DNA from: Proteus sp. FME41
GTDB taxonomy: Bacteria > Pseudomonadota > Gammaproteobacteria > Enterobacterales > Enterobacteriaceae
Length of the DNA: 64,000 nucleotides
Assembly: GCF_014897315.1 (NCBI RefSeq)
Contig: NZ_JABUYL010000002.1
Span: 186,001 to 250,000 of the forward strand
Reading direction: 5' to 3'
Shown here: one piece after another, positions 17,837 through 26,980 of the stretch
Numbering within the stretch: position 1 is the stretch's first letter
Layout: every line of letters starts with the position of its first letter
The notes under the pieces: model-generated
What the model was told of the DNA's origin: nothing
Databases searched by the model: none
Seen by the model: the letters and a program-made list of their open reading frames with translations, nothing else
Program-made: the position numbers and the translations under genes

Positions 17837-17864
17837 AAAAGGAAAGTGTAAACGCTTTCCTTTT
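17837..17864 (+). terminator. Terminator of galETKM, with a half GalR-operator loop
   Basis: AAAAGGAAAG and CTTTCCTTTT form a ten-pair stem. The loop and right arm contain GTGTAAACGCTTTCC, which resembles a half-degenerate GalR site. Confidence 0.75.
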
Positions 17865-18015
17865 CACGCTTTATTTGATCTTTTCACTTTTTAAATTTCA
17901 CGTCTTCGCTGATAATCAAGCCACTTAAATTCTATTACTCTCTTTTTTCTTTGTTTGTAGATTAACGGCTCGTTATTTCTAAACCATGAATAAAGGTGAT
18001 CTATAAGGGGTGGAT

Positions 18016-19026
18016 ATGGCGACTATCAAAGATGTAGCAAAAGAGGCGGGTGTTTCTGTTGCTACTGTGTCACGAGTCATTAATAACTCACCGAAAGCAA
18101 GCCAAGCATCAATACAATCTGTTAATGTTGCGATGCAAAAACTAGGTTATCGTCCCAATGCGGCAGCAAGAGCCTTAGTCAGTCAAAGCACGCAAACCCT
18201 AGGTGTTTTGGTGCATGATGTTTCCGATCCTTTTTTTGGCACATTGGTAAAAGCGGTTGATAATGTGGCAAGACAAGCCGGAAAACATATTTTAGTGTGT
18301 AACGGTTATCATGATGCACAAGACGAGCGCCAATCTATCGAGTTATTAATTAATAGTCGCTGTGATGGCCTTGTTATTCATTCAAAAGCCCTTTCTGATG
18401 AAGAACTTCTTGCATATGCACATGAAGTAAAAAGTATCGTGTTGATTAATCGCTTTATTCCTGAAATTGCTGAACGCTGTGTTGCTTTAGATAATTATAA
18501 AGGAGCTTGGATGGCAACCGAGCATCTTATTCGTCAAGGGCATACTAAAATAGCGTATATTTCATCTACACATCATATTGAAGATACCACCCAACGCCTT
18601 GCAGGCTATAAAGCAGCATTGCAAGCTAATAACATCATATTGCCAGAAAGCTATATTGAATATGGTGAACCAGAAGGGGAAGGGGGTGAAAAAGCAATGA
18701 TGCATCTATTGACGAAATCCATCGATTTTACAGCCGTGGTCACTTACAACGATTTTATGGCGGCGGGGGCTTTATCTGTTCTTGATGAAAATGAAATCCC
18801 CGTACCTGAAAAAATCTCTGTTATTGGGTTTGATGACGTACTCATTGCTCGTTATATTCATCCTCGTTTAACGACGGTACGCTATCCTATTCAAATGATG
18901 GCGGAACAAGCGGCTACTCTGGCGATAAAGCTTTCTAAAGGTGAAATATTAGAACAAAAACAACGTATTTTTTCACCAACATTAGTTCAACGTAACTCTG
19001 TATTTAACCTTAGCCATCTCTCTTAG
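18016..19026 (+). CDS. galR: LacI-family galactose repressor
   Basis: 336 residues from the ATG at 18016 (MATIKDVAKEAGVSVATVSRVINNSPKAS in two blocks identical or near identical to E. coli GalR); a GTG two codons earlier is also in frame but overlaps the AAGGGG ribosome site. It has an N-terminal LacI helix-turn-helix, a hinge helix (NAAARALVSQ), and a periplasmic-binding-protein-like core with VSDPFFGTLVKAVD and VIGFDDVLIARYIHPRLTTVRYP. It should bind galactose and release GTGTAAACGTTTACAC-type operators. It lies between galM and the symporter gene, and it is separated from both by terminators. GalS-type isorepressor activity cannot be excluded. Confidence 0.9.
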   Translation: MATIKDVAKEAGVSVATVSRVINNSPKASQASIQSVNVAMQKLGYRPNAAARALVSQSTQTLGVLVHDVSDPFFGTLVKAVDNVARQAGKHILVCNGYHDAQDERQSIELLINSRCDGLVIHSKALSDEELLAYAHEVKSIVLINRFIPEIAERCVALDNYKGAWMATEHLIRQGHTKIAYISSTHHIEDTTQRLAGYKAALQANNIILPESYIEYGEPEGEGGEKAMMHLLTKSIDFTAVVTYNDFMAAGALSVLDENEIPVPEKISVIGFDDVLIARYIHPRLTTVRYPIQMMAEQAATLAIKLSKGEILEQKQRIFSPTLVQRNSVFNLSHLS

Positions 19027-19052
19027 TCACTCAATCACCTTTATGATATTTA

Positions 19053-19094
19053 AAATTCTCCTTGTTGTTTTCAGGCAATTAGGAGAATTTTTTT
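19053..19094 (+). terminator. Terminator of galR
   Basis: AAATTCTCCT / AGGAGAATTT stem with an 18-base loop and a TTTTTT tail. Confidence 0.8.
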
Positions 19095-19302
19095 ATTATT
19101 CTTTTATGTATTGTAATCGTTATCAATTTTGTAGTTATTTTTATTCTTTTATTTAAATCTTTTTCTTTTAAACCGAGTGTGAATGTGATCTTTTAGCCTG
19201 AATTTTGTTTTACTCGTCAAGGTAATCGTTTGTTTTTCTATTTTATGATCCATTTACGTAACATGAACGATGAAATTGTGAAGGGAGTAACGGAAAAAGA
19301 GT

Positions 19303-19318
19303 GTGAAAACGTTTACAT
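19303..19318. promoter_or_regulatory. GalR operator of the galactose symporter gene
   Basis: GTGAAAACGTTTACAT matches the GalR consensus with one weak end. It is 41 bp before the symporter start and ties transport to the galactose regulon. The surrounding 19095-19358 holds no gene. Confidence 0.75.
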
Positions 19319-19358
19319 TAAAATTCTATTCTCTCTATGGGTCTGAAAGGAAAATATT

Positions 19359-20993
19359 ATGCATACAGAAGGTGTTGGATTAAGCACAATAGATTATGCA
19401 ATTTTTGCCCTCTATGTTGTGATTATTATTAGCGTAGGATTATGGGTTTCTCGTTCAAAGGATGGTGAAAAAAAAGGAACAAAGGATTACTTCCTTGCGG
19501 GGAAAACCCTTCCTTGGTGGGCAATTGGTTCTTCGCTGATTGCTGCTAATATTTCAGCAGAACAGTTTATTGGTATGTCTGGGTCCGGTTTCTCGATTGG
19601 TCTTGCTATCGCTTCTTATGAATGGATGGCAGCACTGACATTAATTATTGTAGCTAAATACTTTTTACCTGTGTTTATCGAGAAAGGGATTTATACCATC
19701 CCTGAATTTGTTGAAAAGCGCTTTAAAAGCCGGAACTTAAAAACAATTCTTGCGGTGTTTTGGCTCGCATTATTTATTTTTGTGAACTTAACATCGGTAC
19801 TCTATTTAGGTTCATTGGCATTAGAAACCATTCTTGGTGTGCCAATGATGTATGCCATTATCGGTCTGGCATTGTTTGCGGTGGTTTATTCACTTTATGG
19901 TGGACTTTCTGCTGTTGCGTGGACTGACGTTGTACAAGTGTTCTTTCTTATTCTTGGTGGCCTATTTACCACGGTATTAGCCGTAAGCTATATCGGGGGG
20001 GATGGCGGGATCATGGTAGGTTTAAGTAAAATGACACAGGCCGCACCTGATCACTTTAAGATGATCTTAGAGAAAGATAATCCGCAGTTTATGAATTTAC
20101 CCGGTATAGCGGTGCTGATTGGGGGATTGTGGGTCGCTAATCTCTATTACTGGGGCTTTAATCAATATATTATTCAGCGTGCTTTAGCGGCTAAATCTAT
20201 TAATGAAGCTCAAAAAGGGCTTGTGTTTGCGGCATTTTTAAAATTAATCGTTCCAATTCTAGTCGTAGTTCCAGGTATTGCGGCATTTGTGATTACGACT
20301 AATCCTGACTTAATGGCAGGATTAGGCACAATGGCACCAGAACATATTCCAACGTTGACACAAGCAGATAAAGCCTATCCTTGGCTGACCCAATTCCTGC
20401 CTGTGGGCGCAAAAGGGGTTGTTTTTGCAGCGCTTGCAGCGGCTATTGTTTCATCATTAGCATCAATGCTTAACTCTATCGCGACCATTTTTACGATGGA
20501 TATCTATAAAGAATATGTTGGGCCAAAAGCATCTGAAACACGTTTAGTGAATGTCGGTCGTATTAGTGCTGTCGTTGCACTGATTATTGCTTGCTTTATT
20601 GCGCCATTATTGGGCGGTATTGATCAGGCATTCCAATATATTCAAGAATATACTGGATTGGTCAGCCCAGGTATCTTAGCCGTATTCCTATTAGGCTTAT
20701 TCTGGAAAAAAACAAACGCCAAAGGTGCAATTATTGGTGTCGTATTATCTATACCGTTTGCATTATTCCTAAAATTAATGCCATTAGGTATGCCTTTCCT
20801 TGATCAAATGATGTACACCTTTATGTTTACAACCGTTGTGATTGGTTTAATGAGCTTAACTTCGACTAAAACGGATGACAGCGTAGGGGCAATTGCATTA
20901 ACAGATAAAACGTTTAAAACACAAAGCGGATTCAATATTGCGTCTTATGCCATTATGATCATTTTATGTGTGCTTTATGCTGTGTTCTGGTAA
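19359..20993 (+). CDS. sglT: Sodium/galactose (glucose) symporter, vSGLT type
   Basis: 544 residues, about 14 transmembrane segments of the solute:sodium symporter family. It is strikingly similar to Vibrio parahaemolyticus vSGLT: KDYFLAGKTLPWWAIG, LIAANISAEQFIGMSGSG, SIGLAIASYEWMAA, GGLSAVAWTDVVQVFFL, NLYYWGFNQYIIQRALAAKS and SLASMLNSIATIFTMDIYKEY, covering the known sugar-binding (Asn, Gln) and Na2-site serines. It takes up galactose or glucose with sodium. The GalR operator upstream and the galETKM-galR neighbours make galactose the likely substrate. It apparently replaces GalP/Mgl uptake at this locus. Confidence 0.95.
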   Translation: MHTEGVGLSTIDYAIFALYVVIIISVGLWVSRSKDGEKKGTKDYFLAGKTLPWWAIGSSLIAANISAEQFIGMSGSGFSIGLAIASYEWMAALTLIIVAKYFLPVFIEKGIYTIPEFVEKRFKSRNLKTILAVFWLALFIFVNLTSVLYLGSLALETILGVPMMYAIIGLALFAVVYSLYGGLSAVAWTDVVQVFFLILGGLFTTVLAVSYIGGDGGIMVGLSKMTQAAPDHFKMILEKDNPQFMNLPGIAVLIGGLWVANLYYWGFNQYIIQRALAAKSINEAQKGLVFAAFLKLIVPILVVVPGIAAFVITTNPDLMAGLGTMAPEHIPTLTQADKAYPWLTQFLPVGAKGVVFAALAAAIVSSLASMLNSIATIFTMDIYKEYVGPKASETRLVNVGRISAVVALIIACFIAPLLGGIDQAFQYIQEYTGLVSPGILAVFLLGLFWKKTNAKGAIIGVVLSIPFALFLKLMPLGMPFLDQMMYTFMFTTVVIGLMSLTSTKTDDSVGAIALTDKTFKTQSGFNIASYAIMIILCVLYAVFW

Positions 20994-21050
20994 TGATGAT
21001 CCAATAATAGGCTAATTCGTTAAATCTAAAAATATCCTACAAAAAATATC

Positions 21051-21080
21051 AAGCAGAGGGCTATGCCTTCTGCTTTTTTT
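21051..21080 (+). terminator. Terminator of the symporter gene
   Basis: AAGCAGAGGGC and GCCTTCTGCTT form a stem with one mismatch, followed by a T8 run. Confidence 0.8.
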
Positions 21081-21197
21081 TGTGTTCAAGATTGTTGATA
21101 AAGTGCTCTAGCGATAATGGTGCTGATTTACTTTGATGCAGATTAAAAAAAAACACTAAATATGAAAAGAAAATCATTCTCATGATTATTTGATTAA

Positions 21198-21216
21198 GAT
21201 AATATTAATCGTTCTC
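21198..21216 (+). promoter_or_regulatory. Fur box of the TonB receptor gene
   Basis: GATAATATTAATCGTTCTC matches 15 of 19 bases of the Fur consensus. Flanking Fur-like pieces occur at 21169-21187 (AAAATCATTCTCATGATTA) and about 21219-21233 (TACAATAATCGTTAT), suggesting tandem overlapping Fur dimers. Confidence 0.75.
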
Positions 21217-21250
21217 ATTACAATAATCGTTATTACCTCAGGGAATTACT

Positions 21251-23287
21251 ATGAACTTTAAAATGGGCGTCTTAACAGCCTGTATTTTATCTGCCTCTTA
21301 CCCTCTGTATGCACAAGAAAATAAAGAAGAAAGACTTGTTGTATCCGCTTCAGGGTTTGCTCAACAAATTACAGATGCACCAGCCAGTATCACTGTTATT
21401 AGCAAAGAGCAACTTGCTAAAAAACCGGTTCATGACTTAGCTGATGCTGTAAAAGGTGTTGAAGGTGTTAGCGTGAATGGGAATGCCAATAAACAAGAAA
21501 TCACGATGCGTGGTCTACCGGGTGAATACACACTTATTCTTGTGGATGGCCGTCGCCAAAATAGCCGTGAATCACGTCCGAATGGGAGTGGGGGTTATGA
21601 AGGCGGCTTTATTCCACCAGCAGATGCGATTGAACGCATTGAAGTTATCCGTGGACCAATGTCATCACTGTATGGTTCAGATGCAATGGGCGGTGTTATC
21701 AATATCATCACTAAGCCAGTGACAAAAGAGTGGCATGGCTCTGTTGCGGTTGGCGGTACATTGCAACATAACCGTGATGCAGGTGATTCGATTAATGGTG
21801 ATTTCTATCTTTCAGGGCCTTTAATTGAAAATAAATTAGGCTTACAGCTTTACGGTAGTAGTTATTTACGTGCTGAAGATGAAATTATTTATGGTCAAGG
21901 CCGTAATGATAATAAAAATATTACAGCAAAATTAGCGTTCACACCGACTGATAATCAAACCATTTTATTAGAAGCGGGCCGTAATACGCTACAGCGTACA
22001 ACGACACCAGGTAAATCCATGAGTGAATTTACCATTCGTGGTGGTAAAGCTGATGAAAATAAGATGCTTGAAACCAATAATGACCGTAATCATTGGGCAT
22101 TAACCTATAAAAATCAGTTTGATATTCTGCATTCAGAATTAAGTGTTTACCAAGAACAGACTAAACGTATTACCAAAACGGAAATGATCGATAAAACGAC
22201 GAAAGAGCGTGAAAAATATTATGAAGATCGTCGCCCTGAAATCACCAATACCGTTTTTGATGCAAAATTTACCGCTTTCTTACCTGATAACATAATGACC
22301 TTGGGTGGTCAGTACCAATATGCTCGCTTAAAAGACGAGTCTTCTACAGGTTCGGGTATTAAACAATCGACAATTACGGCAGATCAAAAAGCGTTATTCC
22401 TTGAAGATGAATATAGCGTAACAGACAACCTTGCATTAACAGGGGGTGTGCGTCTTGATGATCACGAATTCTACGGTAACCACTGGAGCCCAAGAGCGTA
22501 TGCGGTTTATCATTTAACGGATGAATTCACGTTAAAAGGAGGTGTGGCGAAAGCCTTTAAAGCCCCAAGCTTACGTGAAATCAGTCCTGAATACGGCACT
22601 TCAACAGAGAAGGGCCGTGCGATTATGTACGGTAATCGTGATTTAAAACCTGAAACGTCAGTCAGCCAAGAAATTGGTATTGGTTATGATAATGGTGAGG
22701 GGGTTACCGCGAGTGTGACTTTCTTTAATACCGACTTTAAAGATAAGTTAACGAACTACGATACGGGTGAAATAGATCCCATTACAGGATTAAAGCTGTA
22801 TCAATACGATAATGTGGGTAAAGCCAATATCAAAGGAATTGAAACAGCAGTGGGATTCCCTATTGCTGAAAACTGGCATGCCAATGCAAACTATACCTAT
22901 ATTGATTCAGAACGTAAAAGTGATGATGAAAAACTAGGTTCTGGTGAATCATTAAAGGGTTACCCATTAGATTTAACACCAAAACACAGTGCCAATGCGC
23001 GAGTTGATTGGCAGTTTGATGAAGCAACCAGTTTTTATGCCAATACCGCTTATACTGGGAAACAAATCTGGGCGGCACAACGTAATGGTTACACTGGAGC
23101 TCGTTATCGTAGTGGCTACACAACCTTTGATTTAGGAATGACGTACAACTTTAATAAAAATACCCTGTTTAACTTTGCGGTATTAAATATTACAGATGAA
23201 ACCGGTCCTGCTGTAAACGATAAAGGCGGTAACTGGGTTGTCGATGAAGGTCGTCGTTATTGGGCGAACATTAAATATAGCTTCTAA
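21251..23287 (+). CDS. ireA: TonB-dependent outer-membrane receptor, IreA/siderophore type
   Basis: 678 residues. Signal peptide ends YPLYAQ; a TonB box-like stretch EERLVVSAS follows; a plug domain (about 40-160) has ITMRGLPGEYTLILVDGRRQ and IERIEVIRGPMSSLYGSDAMGGVINIITK; the rest is a 22-strand barrel ending in the outer-membrane signature with C-terminal Phe (YWANIKYSF). It is a ferric-siderophore or catecholate-type receptor of the FepA/IroN/CirA group. P. mirabilis carries such a Fur-regulated receptor called IreA, and I place this gene there with moderate confidence. The ligand cannot be read from sequence. A Fur box precedes it. Confidence 0.85.
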   Translation: MNFKMGVLTACILSASYPLYAQENKEERLVVSASGFAQQITDAPASITVISKEQLAKKPVHDLADAVKGVEGVSVNGNANKQEITMRGLPGEYTLILVDGRRQNSRESRPNGSGGYEGGFIPPADAIERIEVIRGPMSSLYGSDAMGGVINIITKPVTKEWHGSVAVGGTLQHNRDAGDSINGDFYLSGPLIENKLGLQLYGSSYLRAEDEIIYGQGRNDNKNITAKLAFTPTDNQTILLEAGRNTLQRTTTPGKSMSEFTIRGGKADENKMLETNNDRNHWALTYKNQFDILHSELSVYQEQTKRITKTEMIDKTTKEREKYYEDRRPEITNTVFDAKFTAFLPDNIMTLGGQYQYARLKDESSTGSGIKQSTITADQKALFLEDEYSVTDNLALTGGVRLDDHEFYGNHWSPRAYAVYHLTDEFTLKGGVAKAFKAPSLREISPEYGTSTEKGRAIMYGNRDLKPETSVSQEIGIGYDNGEGVTASVTFFNTDFKDKLTNYDTGEIDPITGLKLYQYDNVGKANIKGIETAVGFPIAENWHANANYTYIDSERKSDDEKLGSGESLKGYPLDLTPKHSANARVDWQFDEATSFYANTAYTGKQIWAAQRNGYTGARYRSGYTTFDLGMTYNFNKNTLFNFAVLNITDETGPAVNDKGGNWVVDEGRRYWANIKYSF

Positions 23288-23301
23288 TTAAGCCTAAACT
23301 G

Positions 23302-23338
23302 AAATAAACCCCGTATTTAATATGGGGTTTATTTTTTT
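23302..23338 (+). terminator. Terminator or attenuator after the TonB receptor
   Basis: AAATAAACCCC pairs with GGGGTTTATTT, followed by TTTT. The downstream esterase may be reached by read-through or from its own promoter. Confidence 0.8.
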
Positions 23339-23409
23339 ATCTCTTTCTATTATTTTTATTTTCAGTTTAACTGTTCACCTTTTTATATTACTAACAGAGT
23401 ATCTGATTT

Positions 23410-24267
23410 ATGCGAATACTAATGTTATGTGGAATGATTATGTTATCTGCGGTTGCTCAAGCTAGGCCTAACCAAGAAGTTCCTAAATTTGATGCTCAGG
23501 TACCCACTTATTATCAAATCACACAAAAAGAAATAGCTTATCAAGGGAAGCAATATCGCCTGTTTCTTGCTATCCCTAAAAATACAATAAAGACCACATT
23601 AATTTATGGTGTTGATGGTAATGCGCAATTTCCACTGATGGTCAATGAAGCCATAAAACAAAGAAATAGCCCATTACCTGCGATTATTAGCGTAGGCTAT
23701 GTGGGAGATAAGGCCTATTTTATTACAGAAAGAATGCATGATTATACGCCAAGTGTAAAAGGTGAAGCATTTAGCCGTGGTGGAAATGCAGAGAATTTTT
23801 ATCATTTTATCCTAACGCAAGTCAGGCCTTATGCGTTTGAACAACTTGCGCAAGAGAATATTTCAGTTACCCAGCAATCTCTTTTTGGTCACTCTTTTGG
23901 TGGTGTGTTTACGTTGTATGTTTTGTTTAATCATCCAGAAACATTCCAACGCTATATAGCCGCAAGCCCTTCTTTATGGTGGGGAAATGGTGAGTGGGTA
24001 AAAAAAGAACAATGGCAAGCTATTTCTGGTGATACTTCTATTGCAATAACCTTGGGTGAGAAAGAAGAAAATCCAGATTTAAGTCGGTTAAGTGAAGAGC
24101 AACAGAAAAATTATCAAGAACGTAGTAGCTGGTTAACGCAACGCCAACTGTGTCAATATTTATCAGATACAGGAAAACAGTGTGAATTTTACTTATTTGA
24201 AGGTAAAAGCCATGGCGGCTCAATTCCAGATGCCATTAATATTGCTTTAGAACAAAGCGCAGAATAA
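23410..24267 (+). CDS. IroE-like periplasmic siderophore esterase
   Basis: 285 residues with a signal peptide (ends VAQARP or nearby) and an alpha/beta-hydrolase fold of the esterase D / enterochelin-esterase group (IroE, Fes, BesA). The nucleophile elbow is GHSFGGVF and the C-terminal catalytic His is in EGKSHGGSIPDA. IroE cuts trilactone siderophores in the periplasm. Placement 122 bp after a Fur-controlled TonB receptor supports processing of a ferric siderophore taken up by that receptor. The exact substrate is not established. Confidence 0.82.
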   Translation: MRILMLCGMIMLSAVAQARPNQEVPKFDAQVPTYYQITQKEIAYQGKQYRLFLAIPKNTIKTTLIYGVDGNAQFPLMVNEAIKQRNSPLPAIISVGYVGDKAYFITERMHDYTPSVKGEAFSRGGNAENFYHFILTQVRPYAFEQLAQENISVTQQSLFGHSFGGVFTLYVLFNHPETFQRYIAASPSLWWGNGEWVKKEQWQAISGDTSIAITLGEKEENPDLSRLSEEQQKNYQERSSWLTQRQLCQYLSDTGKQCEFYLFEGKSHGGSIPDAINIALEQSAE

Positions 24268-24288
24268 ACCGAGTTATCTTTTTGTTTT

Positions 24289-24319
24289 GAGTATCCTATT
24301 CAGTAACAATAGGATACTC
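24289..24319 (+). terminator. Hairpin terminator after the esterase gene
   Basis: GAGTATCCTATT and AATAGGATACTC form a perfect 12-pair stem with a 7-base loop. It is followed by A-rich rather than T-rich sequence. The following ~345 bp to 24664 hold no gene, only a small hairpin near 24528-24549 (GCGTCTCCT / AGGGACGC) before the next gene. Confidence 0.55.
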
Positions 24320-24664
24320 ATCAAAAATTTCTATTTGTAATTTATCAAATATGTATTTACGCGTAATTATCTTAATAAAAAAAGCTTATCATTTTATAAA
24401 AATAAATATCTTAATTTGGCTATTTCTTTTTTGTAGGAAAAGGCGATAATTATGATTGATATAAATAAAATTGTCTTCTGGCATTAGATTTTATAATTTT
24501 ATTTATACCTATTTAAGCGCTATATTCGCGTCTCCTGAATTTAGGGACGCCATCCACTGTTTTCACCTTTGTTTCTTTTATCTTTCCTAGATAAAAGAAT
24601 CGCCCTTATCAGGCATCGCGAAAACAGCACATTATCAACCGTTTTGATTGTGGAGACGAGGGTA

Positions 24665-25831
24665 GTGAAACAGAACACTACTTTGGTACGCCAAGGCGAC
24701 AGTACATTAGTACCTGTGGCTGGGTTAACGGTATTTGCTATTGCGTCAGGCTATTTAATGAGTTTAATTCCACTGTCTATGGACGGTTTTGGAATGGACA
24801 CACTTTATGCTAGCTGGTTAGCAAGTATTTATTTTATTGGATTATTAATAGGTTCTGTGATGATAGAGCCTGTTATTGCAAGAATAGGGCATCGTCTTTC
24901 GTTTATTGTATTTCTATTATTACTGGCAGTGACTGTTGGTGTATTACCTTTAATGCCTTATTTATCAGCATGGATGGTTTTCCGTTTTATTGGTGGTATG
25001 GCGGTTGCGGGTATATTTGTTGTTGTCGAGTCATGGCTATTAATTGGCGATAATCCTAAAGAGCGAGCGAAACGCTTAGGCTTTTATATGACATCGCTTT
25101 ATGGTGGTACAACATTAGGGCAATTAGCGATTGGGGCAATTGGCACACAAGGCGTTATTCCCTTTATGGCGATATTGTTCTTGTTATTAATTGCCGTATT
25201 ACCGCTTTTGTTTTTTAAACAAGGACAACCCCAAGGCCATGTTCATAAAAGTTTGTCATTAAAACAGATGAGCCGTTTAAATAAAGCAGCTTTAGTGGGC
25301 TGTATGGTGTCTGGTGTGGTGATGGGCAGTATTTATGGGATGATGCCATTAGCATTAAATCAAGGGCAGTTTACAACAGACCAAATTGGTGTGTTGATGG
25401 CAGCGGTTATTTTAGGTGGAATGGTGGTTCAACCTATTATTAGCAAATTATCTGTGATGATGAGCAAAACGCTGTTATTAGCCATGATGTGTTTAGTGGG
25501 TGTTTTTGCGATGGGACTGACATATCTTTCTAACGATTATATGGTGCTTATTATGGCGCTGTCGCTATTAGGTATGTCCTCTTTTGCACTTTATCCTATT
25601 GCCATTACATTGGCGTGTGACCATGTGAATGCCAGCTACATTGTGGCGATCACCCAAGTAATGTTATTAAGTTATAGCATTGGTTCAGCCATTGGGCCTT
25701 TAGGGGCAGGTATGTTTATGGCGCAGGCAAGTAACGGCATTATGAATTTTTTCTTTGGTGTGTTATTGGTGACTGCGGTTTACATGTTTTTTGCTAGTTT
25801 ACGTCGCAAAAGCCATATTGTGCTGAACTAA
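24665..25831 (+). CDS. YcaD-type major facilitator superfamily transporter
   Basis: 388 residues from a GTG at 24665, which has GACGAGGG five to ten bases upstream; an ATG 32 codons earlier gives a non-membrane, implausible extension. It has 12 predicted transmembrane segments and resembles E. coli YcaD: FRFIGGMAVAGIFVVVESWLL, GLYGTT-like SLYGGTTLGQLAIG, VSGVVMGSIYGMMPLALNQ and LYPIAITLACDHV. Conserved charged residues in TM1/TM4 regions fit a proton-driven exporter or importer. The substrate is unknown. Confidence 0.85.
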   Translation: MKQNTTLVRQGDSTLVPVAGLTVFAIASGYLMSLIPLSMDGFGMDTLYASWLASIYFIGLLIGSVMIEPVIARIGHRLSFIVFLLLLAVTVGVLPLMPYLSAWMVFRFIGGMAVAGIFVVVESWLLIGDNPKERAKRLGFYMTSLYGGTTLGQLAIGAIGTQGVIPFMAILFLLLIAVLPLLFFKQGQPQGHVHKSLSLKQMSRLNKAALVGCMVSGVVMGSIYGMMPLALNQGQFTTDQIGVLMAAVILGGMVVQPIISKLSVMMSKTLLLAMMCLVGVFAMGLTYLSNDYMVLIMALSLLGMSSFALYPIAITLACDHVNASYIVAITQVMLLSYSIGSAIGPLGAGMFMAQASNGIMNFFFGVLLVTAVYMFFASLRRKSHIVLN

Positions 25832-25873
25832 ATATTTTCTCTTACTTTGATCTCTTTTTTTTATTTTATTATC

Positions 25874-25909
25874 AGCCGAGCTTGCCGTAAAAGGTGGCTC
25901 GGCTTTTTT
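25874..25909 (+). terminator. Terminator of the YcaD-type gene
   Basis: AGCCGAGC / GCTCGGCT stem with a T6 tail. Confidence 0.85.
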
Positions 25910-26036
25910 ATATCTTATTCAACAAAATGAATTAAGACTTTACTGATATTTTTAGTCTGTTTTTTATCAGTATATAAACAAACTACGTTATCCTCTTCTA
26001 ACGATAATGGATTTTACTTCTTCATGGAGAATGCAC

Positions 26037-26624
26037 GTGAAAATAATTACACACAGTTTCTTGCTCTTACTTATTATTCCGTTTTCTAGTGCACAAGCGA
26101 TAACGGCAGAACAAAATAAAAAGCTGGTGGAGCATGCGGCTGATTTACCAAGAGCCGTATTTTATGACTCAGATTATCGAAAAATAGATTACCCTAATGG
26201 TGATGTACCCGCCCATAAAGGTGTTTGTAGTGATGTCATTATTCGTAGCTATCGTGGTATTGATATCGATTTACAAAAATTATTACATGAAGATATTAAA
26301 GCGAATTTTTCCGCTTACCCAAGTAAACGAATGTGGGGATTGAATAAACCTGATACTAATATCGATCACCGTAGAGTCCCTAACTTAGAAGTCTTCTTCT
26401 CACGAAAAGGAAAAGTAAAACCGATTACTAAAAATGCAGAAGATTATCTACCAGGCGATATTGTGAGTTGGCGTTTAGATAATGGTCGCCCTCATATTGG
26501 TATTGTGGTGGACGAAAAAAGTTGGGATAACCAACGTTATCTCGTTATGCACAATATTGGTTTTGGGCAGGTTGCTGAAGATGTTTTATTTTCATGGAAA
26601 ATAACAGGACATTTTACTTATTAA
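26037..26624 (+). CDS. yijF: DUF1287 (YijF-like) secreted putative cysteine hydrolase
   Basis: 195 residues from a GTG at 26037, which has GGAG seven bases upstream; in-frame ATGs at 26007 and 26031 are less well placed. Signal peptide ends SSAQA. The DUF1287 family landmarks are present: FYDSDYRKIDYPNGDVP, then HKGVCSDVIIRSYRG with a conserved Cys, then IDHRRVPNLE, GDIVSWRL, PHIGIVVD and MHNIG. The Cys/His arrangement is NlpC/P60-like, so a periplasmic peptidase or amidase is plausible but unproven. Single gene. Confidence 0.85.
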   Translation: MKIITHSFLLLLIIPFSSAQAITAEQNKKLVEHAADLPRAVFYDSDYRKIDYPNGDVPAHKGVCSDVIIRSYRGIDIDLQKLLHEDIKANFSAYPSKRMWGLNKPDTNIDHRRVPNLEVFFSRKGKVKPITKNAEDYLPGDIVSWRLDNGRPHIGIVVDEKSWDNQRYLVMHNIGFGQVAEDVLFSWKITGHFTY

Positions 26625-26710
26625 ATTTATTTATTAGAAAAAACTAAAATATATCGATTTATTGTTAAATAAAAAAGTGCAATAAAATGTAAGATATAAA
26701 AAATAAGTAA

Positions 26711-26752
26711 AATAATGCCCATATCTATTTTTGGTAGAGTATGGGCATTATT
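26711..26752. terminator. Strong hairpin, probable shared terminator
   Basis: AATAATGCCCATA pairs with TATGGGCATTATT in a perfect 13-bp stem. It lies between the yijF-like gene (plus strand) and the minus-strand small ORF unit. Confidence 0.65.
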
Positions 26753-26786
26753 TCTGGGGAAGAATATTTTCATCAGAAATATTCAT
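26748..26786 (-). CDS. Possible 12-residue ORF after the small membrane protein
   Basis: ATG at 26786, two bases beyond the previous stop, preceded by GAGGAA; 12 residues (MNISDENILPQK), ending in the terminator stem. Too short to support without conservation. Confidence 0.15.
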   Translation of the reverse strand: MNISDENILPQK

Positions 26787-26788
26787 AG

Positions 26789-26878
26789 TTATTCCTCTAA
26801 GCCACCGAGTAACATACTAACGACAGCAGTAGAACAGATAAAAGAAAGGAAAAGGATAAAAAAAGAGCTACTGATCAT
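26789..26878 (-). CDS. 29-residue hydrophobic small membrane protein
   Basis: ATG at 26878 with a strong GGAGGG four bases upstream, then MISSSFFILFLSFICSTAVV, continuing SMLLGGLEE to a stop. This is one transmembrane helix with an acidic tail, the pattern of known enterobacterial small membrane proteins. A promoter-like TTGACT-N16-TAGTAT lies about 70 bases upstream, and a 13-bp hairpin lies just downstream, so all parts of a transcription unit are present. I do not recognise the family. Confidence 0.5.
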   Translation of the reverse strand: MISSSFFILFLSFICSTAVVSMLLGGLEE

Positions 26879-26952
26879 AATGCCCTCCAAATTTATTGCT
26901 ATTTTTAAATAAAAAACCTCACTAAATACACGTTATTAATTCATTACCTTAT

Positions 26953-26980
26953 ATACTAGGTTATTTAAAAATAAAGTCAA
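26953..26980 (-). promoter_or_regulatory. Sigma-70-like promoter of the small membrane protein gene
   Basis: Minus strand TTGACT, 16 bases, TAGTAT. It would start a transcript near 26946. Confidence 0.45.

Noticed and set aside
19170-19195. AATGTGATCT half of a CRP site upstream of the symporter gene
   Set aside because: Only the left half matches; the right half is poor.
26715-26912. 65-residue plus-strand ORF
   Set aside because: No ribosome site, and it runs through the hairpin and antisense to the better supported 29-residue gene.
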